Part shown: positions 1 through 9,457 of the stretch, piece by piece
How positions within the stretch are numbered: the first letter of the stretch is position 1
Layout: every line of letters starts with the position of its first letter
From: Anaerococcus hydrogenalis DSM 7454
GTDB taxonomy: Bacteria; Bacillota; Clostridia; Tissierellales; Peptoniphilaceae
NCBI RefSeq assembly: GCF_000173355.1
Contig: NZ_ABXA01000036.1
Span: forward strand, 1 to 64,000
Reading direction: 5' to 3'
DNA length: 64,000 nt
Notes under the pieces: model-generated
The model's database searches: none
What the model was told of the DNA's origin: nothing
What the model saw: only the letters and a program-made list of their open reading frames with translations
Translations under genes and position numbers: made by a program

Positions 1-288
1 TATTAAGAAATTTAAAAGAAGAAAATAACAAAAGAAAAAATTGATAAATTCAATTCAAATATGCCCTATGATAGTGATTTGTTTAATAATTTGAAAAAAT
101 TAAGGTTAGATATTTCAAGAAAAAGAAATATACCACCATTTATAGTTTTTTCTGATGCGTCTTTGAATAGATATGGCAAGATTAAAGCCTAAAATAAAAG
201 GACTTTTTAAAAATAAAAGGCGTTGGGGATAAAAATTAAACAATATGGGGAAATTTTTATAGAAGAAATTAAAGAATTTGACCAATAA
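1..288 (+). pseudogene. recQ: recQ helicase 3' end (HRDC domain), frame-broken
   Basis: The DNA encodes the C-terminal HRDC region of a RecQ-type helicase, but only by moving between frames. One frame around 60-165 gives a typical HRDC block (LFNNLKKLR, then PPFIVFSDASL). A second gives IDMARLKPKIK, a third FLKIKGVGDK, and a fourth KQYGEIFIEEIKEFDQ ending in TAA at 286-288. At least four frame changes occur in under 300 bases, so this is either a decaying gene or badly damaged sequence at the window edge. HRDC domains help RecQ bind DNA. The rest of the gene lies outside the window. Confidence 0.6.
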
Positions 289-310
289 AAAGGACTTATT
301 AAAGTCCTTT
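289..310 (+). terminator. hairpin, first copy of duplicated terminator
   Basis: Stem AAAGGACTT / AAAGTCCTTT with a 3-nt loop directly after the recQ stop codon. The 20 bases at 291-310 recur exactly at 481-500. This copy has lost the long T tract, which now follows the second copy, as expected if an element inserted within the original terminator. Confidence 0.55.
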
Positions 311-480
311 CAGGCTGTTGATAAACTAAAAATTTTCCCATTTCGACCGAGTGTAACGAGCGGAGAAATCTCATGAGATCTCTCCATGCGTTCGTTTCAC
401 TCACTTAGTCGAGATGGTTCTTAGCTTTATTTTATTTCAAAATAAAATATTATCTAATTTCATACTTTGTCTACGCTCTG
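311..480. mobile_element. 170-bp MITE-like palindromic element
   Basis: A non-coding block of 170 bp lies exactly between two identical 20-bp copies of the recQ terminator (291-310 and 481-500). Its ends are imperfect inverted repeats: CAGGCTGTTGATAAAC on the left and, on the other strand, CAGAGCGTAGACAAAG on the right, 11 of 16 matching. Its core (338-417) is a long imperfect palindrome running from CCATTTCGAC to GTCGAGATGG around GAGAAATCTC. A shorter relative of the core is at 25779-25813 inside the prophage. It looks like a non-autonomous insertion or REP-type element. Confidence 0.5.
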
Positions 481-505
481 AGGACTTATTAAAGTCCTTT
501 TTTTA
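481..505 (+). terminator. rho-independent terminator, second copy
   Basis: AGGACTT-ATT-AAAGTCC stem followed by seven T residues. It points rightward, towards the end of asnA, and was presumably the original recQ terminator before the 170-bp insertion. Confidence 0.6.
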
Positions 506-512
506 TATGAAA

Positions 513-1526
513 TTATAATAAATTTACTGATTTTTTCTTTAATTCTTCTCTCATTTCATCTGGCCAATATGATACTTGAACTTCTCCTATATGAGCTTTT
601 TGTAAAAAGAACATACAAAGTCTTGATTGACCAATTCCACCACCTACTGTTTGTGGAAGTTTGTTATTTATAAGCATATTATGATATTTAAACTTTAATC
701 TTTCTTCACAATCAGCAATTTTTAATTGTTCTTTTAAAGTTTTTGCATCTACTCTTATTCCCATTGATGATAATTCTAATTGGTCATCTAAAACTGGATT
801 ATAAACTAAAATATCTCCATTTAAGTTCCAATCGTCATAGTCAGGAGCTCTCATATCATGAACCTTGCCATTTGATAAAACTTTTCCAATTTGCATTAAA
901 AATACTGCCTTATATTTTTTGCAAGCTGCTTTTTCTCTTTCCTTGCTATCTTTACATTCTGGAAATTCGTCGATTAATTCTTGACTTGTCATAAATTTAA
1001 TATCATTTGGTAATAGCTTAACTCTTTTTGGAATTAATTTACAAAGATATTCATCTAAGGCTCTTAAGGTATTAAAAATTGTAAGAACTGTTGATTTAAG
1101 ATAGTCAACATTTCTATCAGAATCTTTTATTATTTTTTCCCAATCCCATTGGTCAACATAGAATGAATGAGTATTATCTGGCTCTTCACATCTTCTAATA
1201 GCATTCATGTCAGTATACAAGCCCTCATACATGGCAAAATTATATTCTTTTAAGGCATATCTTTTCCATTTTGCAAGTGAATGGACAATTTCCATGTTGG
1301 CGTTGTTTGCCTCTGGAAGAGTAAATTTAACAGGCTCTTCAACACCAGATAGGTTATCATTAAGACCAGTAGAATTTTCTACAAATAAAGGTGCTGTAAC
1401 TCTTTTCAAATTTAAATTATTAGATAAATTTATTTGGAAAAAATCCTTTATTTCTTTTATTAATAATTGTGTCTTATACAAATTTTTATCACTTTGATAA
1501 TTTTCTGGTATTTTTATATCGTACAT
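513..1526 (-). CDS. asnA: aspartate-ammonia ligase (asparagine synthetase A)
   Basis: A protein of 337 aa, full length for AsnA. It makes asparagine from aspartate, ATP and free ammonia (not glutamine) in the cytoplasm, and has a class II aminoacyl-tRNA synthetase fold. Family blocks visible include NSTGLNDNLSGVEEPVKF near the N-terminus, the EIVHSLAKWKRYAL block, YTDMNAIRR, HSFYVDQWDWE and, near the C-terminus, PQTVGGGIGQSRLCMF. The gene stands alone on the minus strand, divergent from the phosphate regulon. Its ammonia dependence fits the loss of glutaminase function in PurF and NadE of this window. Confidence 0.95.
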   Translation of the reverse strand: MYDIKIPENYQSDKNLYKTQLLIKEIKDFFQINLSNNLNLKRVTAPLFVENSTGLNDNLSGVEEPVKFTLPEANNANMEIVHSLAKWKRYALKEYNFAMYEGLYTDMNAIRRCEEPDNTHSFYVDQWDWEKIIKDSDRNVDYLKSTVLTIFNTLRALDEYLCKLIPKRVKLLPNDIKFMTSQELIDEFPECKDSKEREKAACKKYKAVFLMQIGKVLSNGKVHDMRAPDYDDWNLNGDILVYNPVLDDQLELSSMGIRVDAKTLKEQLKIADCEERLKFKYHNMLINNKLPQTVGGGIGQSRLCMFFLQKAHIGEVQVSYWPDEMREELKKKSVNLL

Positions 1527-1583
1527 ATTCTCTCCTATTTAATAAATTTTTCACTATTAAATTATATTGTTTTTACTGATAAA

Positions 1584-1670
1584 TTACAAGATATTAAGAT
1601 AATTAACATAAATTTTACAATTTGCTAATCATTTTAAAATAAATAAGCTCTATTATTTATAATGAAGTTA
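1584..1670 (+). promoter_or_regulatory. PhoP-box-like repeats and promoter region of pstS1
   Basis: TTAACA at 1603 and TTTACA at 1614 are spaced exactly 11 bp apart (6-5-6), the layout of PhoP boxes described for Bacillus subtilis. A looser TTACAA lies at 1584. An AT-rich -10-like TATAAT is at 1659-1664, about 25 bp before the pstS1 start. This suggests control by the PhoP-like regulator encoded at 6802. Confidence 0.5.
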
Positions 1671-1688
1671 CAAATATTAAAGGAGTAA

Positions 1689-2648
1689 ATGATGAAAATT
1701 AAAAATTCAAAAATTATAGTTGCTGCACTTTCTTTGTCTATGATTTTGTCAGCTTGTGGAAATAAGGATAATAAGGCAAATGATGGATCAAATGGATCAA
1801 ACCCAACTGAAAGTGCAAGTAGAGCTAATGAGAAAAAAGATGGCGATACAGCAAAGTCTGACCAAGAAGATTTTGATATAACAGTTGTCTCAAGAGAAGA
1901 TGGTTCTGGAACAAGGGGAGCTTTTATTGAACTTGTTGGCCTTGAAGAAGAAAAAGATGGAGAAAAGAAAGATTTGACAACTGATGAAGCAGTTGTACAA
2001 AATTCTACAAATGGAGTAATGCAGACTGTATCACAAGATCCGTCAGCAATTGGTTATGTATCATTGGGATCTGTAAATGATAATGTACAAAAAGTAAAAG
2101 TTGATGGGGAAGAAGCTACTGAAGAAAATATAGAATCTGGTGATTATACACTTCAAAGACCTTTTAATCTTGCTTTTAAAGAAGATAAGCTTGATGATTT
2201 GGCAAAAGACTTTTTGGCATTTGTTTTAAGTAAGGATGCCCAAGATATTGTAAGCAAAGAAGGATACATCAAAGTTGAAGCAAAAGACTACAAGGCTAAA
2301 AAAGTTAAGGGAAATTTAACAATAGCAGGATCTACATCAGTTACACCACTTATGGAAAAACTTGTAGAAAAATATAAGGATGTAAATCCAGATGCAAATA
2401 TAGAAATTCAATCAACAGGATCATCATCAGGAATTGAATCTACAATTTCAGATGTAAGTCAAATTGCTATGGCATCAAGAGAATTGAAAGATGAAGAAAA
2501 AGAAAAACTTCAAGTAGAAGTATTAGCAAAAGATGGAATAGCAGTTGTAGTTAATAAGGATGATACAAAAATAAATGATTTAACAAAAGACCAATTAAAA
2601 GAAATCTTCTCAGGAAAAGTTAAGAATACATCTGAATTAAGCAAATAA
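1689..2648 (+). CDS. pstS: phosphate-binding lipoprotein PstS, circularly permuted
   Basis: Extracellular phosphate receptor of the Pst ABC importer, 319 aa. It has a lipoprotein signal peptide with lipobox LSAC (Cys about residue 23), then a Ser/Asn/Lys-rich linker to about residue 60. The mature domain is in unusual order. It opens with the block that usually follows the hinge (ITVVSREDGSGTR, then AIGYVSLGSV) and continues through the usual C-terminal helix. Only then does it give the usual N-terminal block (LTIAGSTSVTPL, STGSSSGIEST, IAMASREL), ending at LTKDQLKEIFSGKV. It is therefore a circular permutation of the family. The start has the SD AAAGGAG. A terminator separates it from pstS2. 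Confidence 0.9.
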   Translation: MMKIKNSKIIVAALSLSMILSACGNKDNKANDGSNGSNPTESASRANEKKDGDTAKSDQEDFDITVVSREDGSGTRGAFIELVGLEEEKDGEKKDLTTDEAVVQNSTNGVMQTVSQDPSAIGYVSLGSVNDNVQKVKVDGEEATEENIESGDYTLQRPFNLAFKEDKLDDLAKDFLAFVLSKDAQDIVSKEGYIKVEAKDYKAKKVKGNLTIAGSTSVTPLMEKLVEKYKDVNPDANIEIQSTGSSSGIESTISDVSQIAMASRELKDEEKEKLQVEVLAKDGIAVVVNKDDTKINDLTKDQLKEIFSGKVKNTSELSK

Positions 2649-2655
2649 TTGTTAA

Positions 2656-2695
2656 AATAAGCTTAGAGGAAAACTTCCTTTGAGCTTATTTTTAT
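2656..2695 (+). terminator. rho-independent terminator after pstS1
   Basis: AATAAGCT pairs with AGCTTATT, with an inner GAGGAA/TTCCTT extension, followed by TTTTATTATTT. It separates the abundant binding protein gene from the rest of the pst operon, which has its own Pho-box-like repeats. Confidence 0.7.
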
Positions 2696-2697
2696 TA

Positions 2698-2723
2698 TTT
2701 ACAAACTTTACATATATTTTACA
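2698..2723 (+). promoter_or_regulatory. PhoP-box-like repeats upstream of pstS2
   Basis: Three copies of TTTACA start at 2698, 2707 and 2718. The last two are 11 bp apart, as in a PhoP box. The same hexamer occurs before pstS1, which supports shared phosphate-starvation control. A TAATAT -10-like element follows near 2752. Confidence 0.5.
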
Positions 2724-2789
2724 TAAGATTTATTTATTTGATACATGTATTTAATATTATTATGTAGAGAAAGAAACAAAGGAGTTTTT

Positions 2790-3653
2790 ATGGTAAAAAA
2801 ATTATTATTATTTCTATCGACATTAATTTTGCTAAGCTCATGTTCAGGTAAAAATCAAAATAATGTTATAGATGGTAAAAATTTTGACCTTACAGTTACA
2901 AGTAGGGAAGATGGGTCAGGAACTAGAAAAAGTTTTGTTGAACAAGTTGGATTGGTAAAAGAAGATGAAAAAGGAAACCACGAAGATATGACTACAGATA
3001 ATTCTATGGTAATTAATTCTACAAATGGAGTTTTGAAAGCAGTGGGAGTAGATAAGACTGCAATTGCTTATGTATCTCTTACAGCTTTGGATGATAGTGT
3101 AAAAGCTGTAAAAATTGATGGAATTAGTCCAAATAAAGATAGTATTGAAAGTGGAGCTTATAAATTGCAAAGACCCTTTGGACTTGCCTACAAAAAAGAC
3201 ACATTAACAGATTTGTCAAAAGATTTTTTGACTTATGTAAAAAGTAAAAGTGCAAAAAAACTAATTGAAGAAGATGGACTTCTTGCTATTACAAATGAAA
3301 AAGAATATAAGTCAAAAAATCTAAAGGGAAAATTAACTATAACAGGGTCATCTTCTCTTAGCTCAGTAGTCGAAAAACTTGCAGAAAATTATGAAAAATT
3401 AAATAAAGATGTTGAAGTTGAAGTTTTATCGAATGAATCTCTTACAGGCCTTAAAAATGTAAAAGATGGAGTGGTTGATATAGCTATGATTTCAAATAAA
3501 TTAGAAGATAAAAATCTTTCATCTGAAGTTTTTGCAATTGATGGAATTGCAATTATTGTAAATAAGGATAATAAAGAAATTAATGACTTAAGTTTAAAAC
3601 AACTTAGGGATATTTATAAAGGAGAGATTACAAATACAGGAGAGTTAAGATAA
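2790..3653 (+). CDS. pstS: second PstS-type phosphate-binding lipoprotein, circularly permuted
   Basis: Paralogue of the upstream PstS, about 287 aa from the ATG at 2790, which follows the SD AAAGGAG. An upstream in-frame ATG at 2745 has no SD and would spoil the signal peptide. It has a lipobox LLSSC. The block order is permuted as in PstS1: LTVTSREDGSGTR first, AIAYVSLTAL next, then LTITGSSSLSSVVEKL, and it ends at LSLKQLRDIYKGEITN. The phosphate-loop motif is less canonical in the second half (no TGSSSG block), so ligand affinity may differ. pstC starts one base after its stop codon, so it is the first gene of the pstS2-C-A-B-phoU operon. Confidence 0.85.
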   Translation: MVKKLLLFLSTLILLSSCSGKNQNNVIDGKNFDLTVTSREDGSGTRKSFVEQVGLVKEDEKGNHEDMTTDNSMVINSTNGVLKAVGVDKTAIAYVSLTALDDSVKAVKIDGISPNKDSIESGAYKLQRPFGLAYKKDTLTDLSKDFLTYVKSKSAKKLIEEDGLLAITNEKEYKSKNLKGKLTITGSSSLSSVVEKLAENYEKLNKDVEVEVLSNESLTGLKNVKDGVVDIAMISNKLEDKNLSSEVFAIDGIAIIVNKDNKEINDLSLKQLRDIYKGEITNTGELR

Positions 3654-4514
3654 ATGAAATCAATAAAAGAAAAATTTGGTGAAATTGTATTTTTGATTTC
3701 TGCCATAATGTCTATTATTTTAATAATTTTAATTACTTTTTTTATTTTTAAATCAGGAATTAATTTTGTTAATCAATATGGACTTTTAAAATTTATTACT
3801 GGAACAAAATGGGCACCTACAGCAAAACCAGCATTTTTTGGAATAGGGCCAATGATTCTAGGTTCAATTTTAGTAACTTTAGTTTCTGCCCTAATTGCAG
3901 TTCCTTTCGGTCTTGCTGTTTCAATATATTTGGCCTATTATTCTAAAAAATCATATAATTTTTTGAATGGCCTTATAAATTTGATGGCAGCAATTCCTTC
4001 AATAATCTATGGATTTTTTGCAATGATGGTTTTAGTTCCATTTGTTTCGAAAACATTTAAAACAGGAGGAATGAATATGTTAACTGCATCAATTTTATTA
4101 GCAATAATGATTCTTCCAACTATGGTAAATATTTCAAAAAATTCATTAGAGCAAGTACCTTCTGTTTTCTATACTGGTTCCCTTGCACTGGGTGCAACAA
4201 AAGAAGAAACTATTAGAAAAGTTATGGTTCCTTATGCAAAAAGCGGTATTTATTCATCAATAATTCTTGCAATTGGTAGGTCAATTGGTGAGACCATGGC
4301 TGTGTATTTGGTTATTGGAAATCAACCAAGAATGCCAGAGTCTTTGCTTGATGGAGTAAGAACTCTCACAACAAATATAGTTTTGGAGATGGGCTATGCG
4401 TCAGGTCTTCACAGAGAATCACTCATAGCAACAGGTATGGTTCTATTTGTATTTATTCTTTTGATAAATATAATTTTTAATTTTATCAGAGATAAAGATC
4501 AATCAAGAATGTAG
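3654..4514 (+). CDS. pstC: phosphate ABC transporter permease PstC
   Basis: Inner-membrane permease of the Pst phosphate importer, 286 aa, with six predicted hydrophobic segments. It carries the conserved GTKWAPT block and the permease EAA-type loop [20 protein letters not shown], which contacts PstB. It starts directly at the pstS2 stop and is followed 9 bp later by pstA. Confidence 0.95.
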   Translation: MKSIKEKFGEIVFLISAIMSIILIILITFFIFKSGINFVNQYGLLKFITGTKWAPTAKPAFFGIGPMILGSILVTLVSALIAVPFGLAVSIYLAYYSKKSYNFLNGLINLMAAIPSIIYGFFAMMVLVPFVSKTFKTGGMNMLTASILLAIMILPTMVNISKNSLEQVPSVFYTGSLALGATKEETIRKVMVPYAKSGIYSSIILAIGRSIGETMAVYLVIGNQPRMPESLLDGVRTLTTNIVLEMGYASGLHRESLIATGMVLFVFILLINIIFNFIRDKDQSRM

Positions 4515-4523
4515 AGGTGAAAG

Positions 4524-5324
4524 ATGAAAAATTCTTTTAAAATATTAATTTATATCCTATCACTTTTAGGATTTGCTGCGGGAGGAATAATAATCGCCTA
4601 TATTTTATTTAATGGTATACCAAATATTTCTCTATCACTATTTGAACTTAAATATACATCACAAAATGTTTCTATAATTCCAGCTCTTATTACAACATTT
4701 TTATCGATTATAATAACCCTTCTTGTAACACTGCCAATTGGAATATTTACAGCAATTTACTTATCCCAATATGCAAAAAATAAGCTTTTGATAAAATCTG
4801 TAAGATTTGCAACAGAGATTCTTTCATCAATTCCATCAATTGTTTATGGTTTGTTTGGATATTTATTTTTTGTTGATGCCCTACATTTAGGATATTCATT
4901 AATAGCAGGATGTTTGACAGTGGCTATAATGATTCTACCTACAATAATTAGAACTACAGAAGAGGCGATTTTGAATGTAAATCCTCTTCAAGCTCATGCA
5001 TCTTTAGCTCTAGGAGCTACAAAAATTCAAACAATTTTTAAAATAATAATTCCAGAAGCAATTAATGGAATTTTGGGAGGAATATTTTTGTCAACAGGAA
5101 GAATAGTTGGAGAATCTGCTGCTTTGATTTATACTATGGGAACTGTAGCCAAAACACCTTCATCCTTATTTGATTCTGCAAGAACAATGGCAGTTCATAT
5201 GTATGTATTATCAACTGAAGGATTTCATGTGAATGAGGCTTATGCAACTGCAGTACTATTACTTATTTTTGTAATAGTTTTAAACTTTGTATCAGCAAGA
5301 ATATCAAAAGCATTAATAAAATAA
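4524..5324 (+). CDS. pstA: phosphate ABC transporter permease PstA
   Basis: Second Pst permease, 266 aa, predicted to pair with PstC in the membrane. It has several hydrophobic helices and an EAA-type loop with the core [20 protein letters not shown]. The N-terminal block [15 protein letters not shown] is typical of PstA. An SD (AGAGGTGA) lies before the ATG. It is part of the pstS2-C-A-B-phoU operon. Confidence 0.95.
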   Translation: MKNSFKILIYILSLLGFAAGGIIIAYILFNGIPNISLSLFELKYTSQNVSIIPALITTFLSIIITLLVTLPIGIFTAIYLSQYAKNKLLIKSVRFATEILSSIPSIVYGLFGYLFFVDALHLGYSLIAGCLTVAIMILPTIIRTTEEAILNVNPLQAHASLALGATKIQTIFKIIIPEAINGILGGIFLSTGRIVGESAALIYTMGTVAKTPSSLFDSARTMAVHMYVLSTEGFHVNEAYATAVLLLIFVIVLNFVSARISKALIK

Positions 5325-5334
5325 GGAGATAATA

Positions 5335-6186
5335 ATGGAAAAAACAAAGGATATAAATAGTAATTTAACAAATAATGAAACAAGGATAAAAACTTTTTTT
5401 GGAAATAATGAATCCGATTTAAATAAAAATAGAAAAACTATAATAAATGTAAAAGACTTAGATTTATTTTATGGAGATTTTCATGCCCTAAAAAAAATTA
5501 ATATGGAAATTAAAGAAAATGAAATCACAGCCTTTATAGGACCAAGTGGTTGTGGAAAATCTACAACTTTAAAATGTTTTAATAGGATGAATGATTTAGT
5601 TGATGATTGTCATATAAAAGGTCTTATAGAAATTGATGGAAAAGATATAAATAAAAAAGATATTGATGTAGTTAGTCTTAGAAGAAATGTAGGTATGGTA
5701 TTTCAAACACCAAATCCCTTTTCTAAATCTGTGTATGATAATATCACCTACGGACCCAAAATTGATGGAATTAAAGATAAGGATGAACTTGATGCAATAG
5801 TAGAAAAATCTTTGAAAGCTGCAAGTGTTTGGGATGAGGTAAAAGATAAACTAGACAGAAATGCCCTATCATTTTCTGGTGGACAACAACAAAGAATTTG
5901 TATAGCAAGAGCTCTTTCTGTAAATCCAGAAATTATTTTGATGGATGAACCGACAAGTGCCCTAGATCCAATTTCAACAGCATCAATTGAGGAATTATTA
6001 GAAGATTTAAGGGGTAAATATACTATAGTAATAGTTACTCACAATATGCAACAAGCAGCAAGAATTTCTGATAAAACAGCATTTTTCTTGACTGGAGAAG
6101 TTATTGAAATGGATGAGACAAAAAAAATATTTAATGACCCTAAAGATAAAAGAACAGAAGATTATATAACAGGAAGGTTTGGTTGA
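5335..6186 (+). CDS. pstB: phosphate ABC transporter ATP-binding protein PstB
   Basis: ATPase that powers phosphate uptake through PstCA. It has Walker [11 protein letters not shown]-loop [11 protein letters not shown] signature SFSGGQQQR, Walker [14 protein letters not shown] and switch His in VTHNMQ. At 283 aa it carries about 35 residues more at the N-terminus than a typical 250-aa PstB. That extension is rich in Asn/Lys and has no obvious domain. It is preceded by AAGGAGAT, and phoU begins directly after its stop codon. Confidence 0.96.
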   Translation: MEKTKDINSNLTNNETRIKTFFGNNESDLNKNRKTIINVKDLDLFYGDFHALKKINMEIKENEITAFIGPSGCGKSTTLKCFNRMNDLVDDCHIKGLIEIDGKDINKKDIDVVSLRRNVGMVFQTPNPFSKSVYDNITYGPKIDGIKDKDELDAIVEKSLKAASVWDEVKDKLDRNALSFSGGQQQRICIARALSVNPEIILMDEPTSALDPISTASIEELLEDLRGKYTIVIVTHNMQQAARISDKTAFFLTGEVIEMDETKKIFNDPKDKRTEDYITGRFG

Positions 6187-6187
6187 T

Positions 6188-6805
6188 ATGAGAACAAGAT
6201 ATATAGAAGATTTAGAAAATATTAGACAAATGGAAAAAAATATATCAGATTTGATTCAATTATCTTATGATAGGTTTAAACTTTATCTTGAAAATGACCA
6301 AAAAATTAACCTAGAAGAAATAATTGATCTTGATCATGATATTAGAAAATATGCAGCAGATATTGAAAGATTTTGCTATGATCTTTTGGCCTTGCAACAA
6401 CCAGTTGCAAGAGACTTGAGATTTTTACAAATGTCAATAAAGCTTGCTTCAACTTACAAAAGAATTTCAAATCATTTAGCCCATGCTGCTGAAATTATTT
6501 TAGAATTTCCTTTAAGAGCTGAAGAGAAGGATTTTGTAAAAACTTTTATAAAAAATCAAAAGAATATGAATTTAAATGGAATTCAAAGTTTTGAAGATAA
6601 TAATAATGAACTTGCCTTAAAAACTATAGAAGATGATGAAATTAATAATAAATTATTTGAAGATTGTATCCACTATCTTGTAAAACTAACTAAATCAGAC
6701 CTAATTACACCTATGGAATTATCAGAAAAAGTACTTTTCTATAAATATTTTGAAAGACTTGGGGACAGGTTAGCTAAGATAGCAGATTATTCAACAAGAT
6801 TATGA
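6188..6805 (+). CDS. phoU: phosphate signalling regulator PhoU
   Basis: About 205 aa. PhoU proteins are helical and couple Pst transport to PhoR/PhoP signalling. The chosen start MRTRYIEDL matches the usual PhoU N-terminus; an earlier TTG at 6179 overlaps pstB. Two PhoU repeats are seen, with ALQQPVARDLRFLQM in the first and an E-x-x-x-D pattern (FERLGDRLAKIADYS) at the end, which in the family binds metal. The last codons overlap the downstream response regulator by 4 bp, indicating translational coupling. Confidence 0.92.
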   Translation: MRTRYIEDLENIRQMEKNISDLIQLSYDRFKLYLENDQKINLEEIIDLDHDIRKYAADIERFCYDLLALQQPVARDLRFLQMSIKLASTYKRISNHLAHAAEIILEFPLRAEEKDFVKTFIKNQKNMNLNGIQSFEDNNNELALKTIEDDEINNKLFEDCIHYLVKLTKSDLITPMELSEKVLFYKYFERLGDRLAKIADYSTRL

Positions 6806-7460
6806 TTTATGTTGTAGAAGATGATAAGGCAATTAGAAATTTAGTATTATATGCCTTATCAGAAAAAGATTATCAAGTTAAAGGGTTTGAAGATGGTCTG
6901 GATATTGTAGAGTTGGTAAGAAAAGAAAGCGTGGATTTATTAATTCTTGATGTAATGTTACCTGAAAAAGATGGCTTGGAAATATTAAAAGAAATTAGGG
7001 AATTTTCATCCATTCCCATAATAATGCTTACTGCAAGAGATGGGGAATATGATAAGGTAATGGGACTTGAAAGTGGAGCTGATGATTATATTACAAAACC
7101 ATTTTCAATTTTAGAATTAATTTCTAGGGTTAAGGCTGTTTTAAGAAGAAGTGAGAAAAAAGATAGGGAGCATTTAAACTATGGAAGTATAGAAATAAAC
7201 ATCAAAAAAGAACTGTAAAAGTAGATGGTGAAAAAATTGACTTAACTTTTAAGGAATTTGAAATGCTCTTGTTATTTATGGCAAATATTGGTAATGTAAT
7301 TACTAGAGAAGATTTTTTATTAAAAATTTGGGGCTATGATTATGAGGGAGAGACAAGAACTGTAGATGTCCACATAGCAAGTCTTAGAAATAAATTAAAA
7401 TCAGCTGGAGAAAACATTAAAACTGTTAGAAATTTAGGTTACAAACTTGGAGAGATATGA
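6802..7460 (+). pseudogene. phoP: PhoP-like OmpR-family response regulator, frameshifted
   Basis: The receiver domain (6802-7200) has the acidic pair VEDD, the phospho-acceptor in LLILDVMLP, T in MLTARD and K in YITKPF. The winged-helix output domain (to 7460) has LTFKEFEMLLLF, YEGETRTVDVHIASLR and a terminal RNLGYKLGEI. The two halves are in different frames. The A6 run at 7204-7209 would need a seventh A to join KK to RTVKVDG. The gene is otherwise complete, so a sequence error or a recent one-base deletion is likely. By context it should control the pst genes through the Pho-box-like repeats. Confidence 0.8.
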
Positions 7461-9075
7461 AAAAATTAATTAATAAAAATATAAATTTTATCACAGGTTC
7501 ATTTATTTTTATTATTTTTATAATATCTTCATTATTCTCATATAATAAGGCAAAAAAAGCTCAAGATGAATTTGTAGAAAATTCCTTGAGCTTTCTTGCT
7601 TATGAAGATATTGACAAAAATAAATTAGAGGAATTTAAAAATTCTTATAAGCTTGATATTTTACTAAAAGGTGTAGATGGAAAAGTCTTATATAATTCTG
7701 GAATTAATAAGAATTCTGTTAAAAATTATGAATTTGATAATAAATATTTAGTAAAAAAATTTAAAAAAAATCTAAAAGGATCAGAAAAGAAAGTATTTGC
7801 GAAAAAATATAAAGACAAAATACTAGCAATAGAATTTTATAATGATAGTTTTTTTCTATATATTTTGAAAAATTCTTATTTTTTAATAATAGCTATTTTA
7901 ATTATGATTTTAATAAACTTATTCTTTACAAAAATATTTTACGAAAGTCTTACAAATCCTTTTAAAGATAGGATGGATAATATAAAAGAATTTAATACTT
8001 TTAAAGAAAATCCCAAATTATATATAGAAAATCTTAAAAATGCAAATAGTCTTTTAATGGAAGAAAATTCTAAACTAGAAGATAGAATACTAAATATTGA
8101 AAAAATCACTTCTAAGATGGAAGAAGGTTTTATATATTTTGATAAAAATGGTAATATAAAAATTTTAAATGAGGCTTCAAAAAATTTATTGGGAATAGAT
8201 AAAAATAAAAATTTATATAATTTAGTAGATGATAACAGTTACAAATTAGCTATTAGACAAATGAAAATTTTAAAAAAGGAAAAAGTTTAAATTTAGACCT
8301 TGATGAAATAAGTATAAAACTTTTTATAGACCCAATAATTGATGAAGAGATAGTATCTTATATTGTCATAGTTATAGATGATTCTAAAAATAAGAAAGCT
8401 GAAATTATGAGAAGGGAATTTACAGCTAATGTGACTCATGAATTAAAATCACCCCTTACTAGCATCAATGGATATGCAGAACTAATTGCAAGTGGACTTG
8501 TAAAAAATGATGATATACAAAAATTTGGTCAAATTATTAATCAAGAAGGCAATAGACTTTTAAATATTATTGATGATATTTTAAAACTTTCTAAATTAGA
8601 CGAAGAAAATCTTGAAGAGGGAAGAAATAATATTAATATAAAAGATGTTGTGGAATCTAGTATTCAAAGATTTAAAAGAATAAGTGATAAGAAAAATATT
8701 AGAGTATCAAATGAACTTGATGATATTTTTATAAGAACTCATGAATCATTATTTTCAGATCTTATCACAAATATTTATGAAAATGCAATAAAATATAATA
8801 AGGTAAATGGTCAAATTACAATAAAATATAAAAAAGATGAAAGATTTATAAGGCTAATAATTGAAGATAAGGGCATAGGTATAAAAAAAGAAGACTTGCC
8901 AAGAATTTTTGAAAGATTCTATGTAGCTGATAAGCAAAGAACAAGAAATTTGAAATCAACGGGACTTGGCCTATCAATCGTAAAACATATTTGTGATTAC
9001 TTAAACTATAATATAAAAGTAGAAAGCAAATTTGGATATGGGACAAGCTTTATAATTTCTATTCCTTGCAAGTAA
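7457..9075 (+). pseudogene. phoR: PhoR-like sensor histidine kinase, frameshifted
   Basis: Two transmembrane segments (residues about 10-30 and 135-155) flank a short extracytoplasmic part. A PAS-like segment follows, then a HisKA block with FTANVTHELKSPLTS (phospho-His). The HATPase domain has ENAIKYN (N box), IEDKGIGIKKEDLPRIFERF and STGLGLSIVKH. The reading frame breaks near 8272-8284: one more A in either A run joins the PAS part to the kinase core (SLNLDLDEISIKLF). The start overlaps the response regulator stop by 4 bp. It probably senses phosphate status with PhoU. Confidence 0.8.
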
Positions 9076-9142
9076 TTCCAATTTTTGTTTTTATTTGTTA
9101 TAATTATAATTAGTAATTATTAAAAAAATTTAAGGAGTAAAT

Positions 9143-9433
9143 ATGAAGATAGAAGTTTGTGCAGGAGCAAGATGTACTATGCTAGGATCTGATATAATAT
9201 TTAATAGATTATCAGATTTTGTAGAAGAATTTAATGATAGACTCTACAAGGGAGAGTTGGACGTTCAAGATATTGAACTAGAAATTGAAATGATAACTTG
9301 TAACGATGAGTGCAAAAAAAACAAAAAAAATGCACCAATAGTAATAGTAAATGGAAAAGTATTTACAAATGCAAAAACAGAAGTTATCATGGAGTACATA
9401 TTAGATAAGGCATTTGAAGATAAGTTCAAATAA
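9143..9433 (+). CDS. [2Fe-2S] ferredoxin-like protein (NuoE/HydC type)
   Basis: A 96-aa thioredoxin-fold [2Fe-2S] protein with the four cluster cysteines in the pairs CAGARC near the N-terminus and CNDEC near residue 56. The family carries electrons for NADH-linked complexes and hydrogenases. It has an SD (AAGGAG) and sits 24 bp before the [FeFe] hydrogenase gene, so it is likely an electron partner of that enzyme. Confidence 0.85.
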   Translation: MKIEVCAGARCTMLGSDIIFNRLSDFVEEFNDRLYKGELDVQDIELEIEMITCNDECKKNKKNAPIVIVNGKVFTNAKTEVIMEYILDKAFEDKFK

Positions 9434-9457
9434 AATTTATTAAGGGAAGAATAGATA

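Noticed and set aside
207-404. Minus-strand 65-aa ORF beside asnA
   Set aside because: It runs through the palindromic element and the recQ remnant, has no SD and no family-like content.
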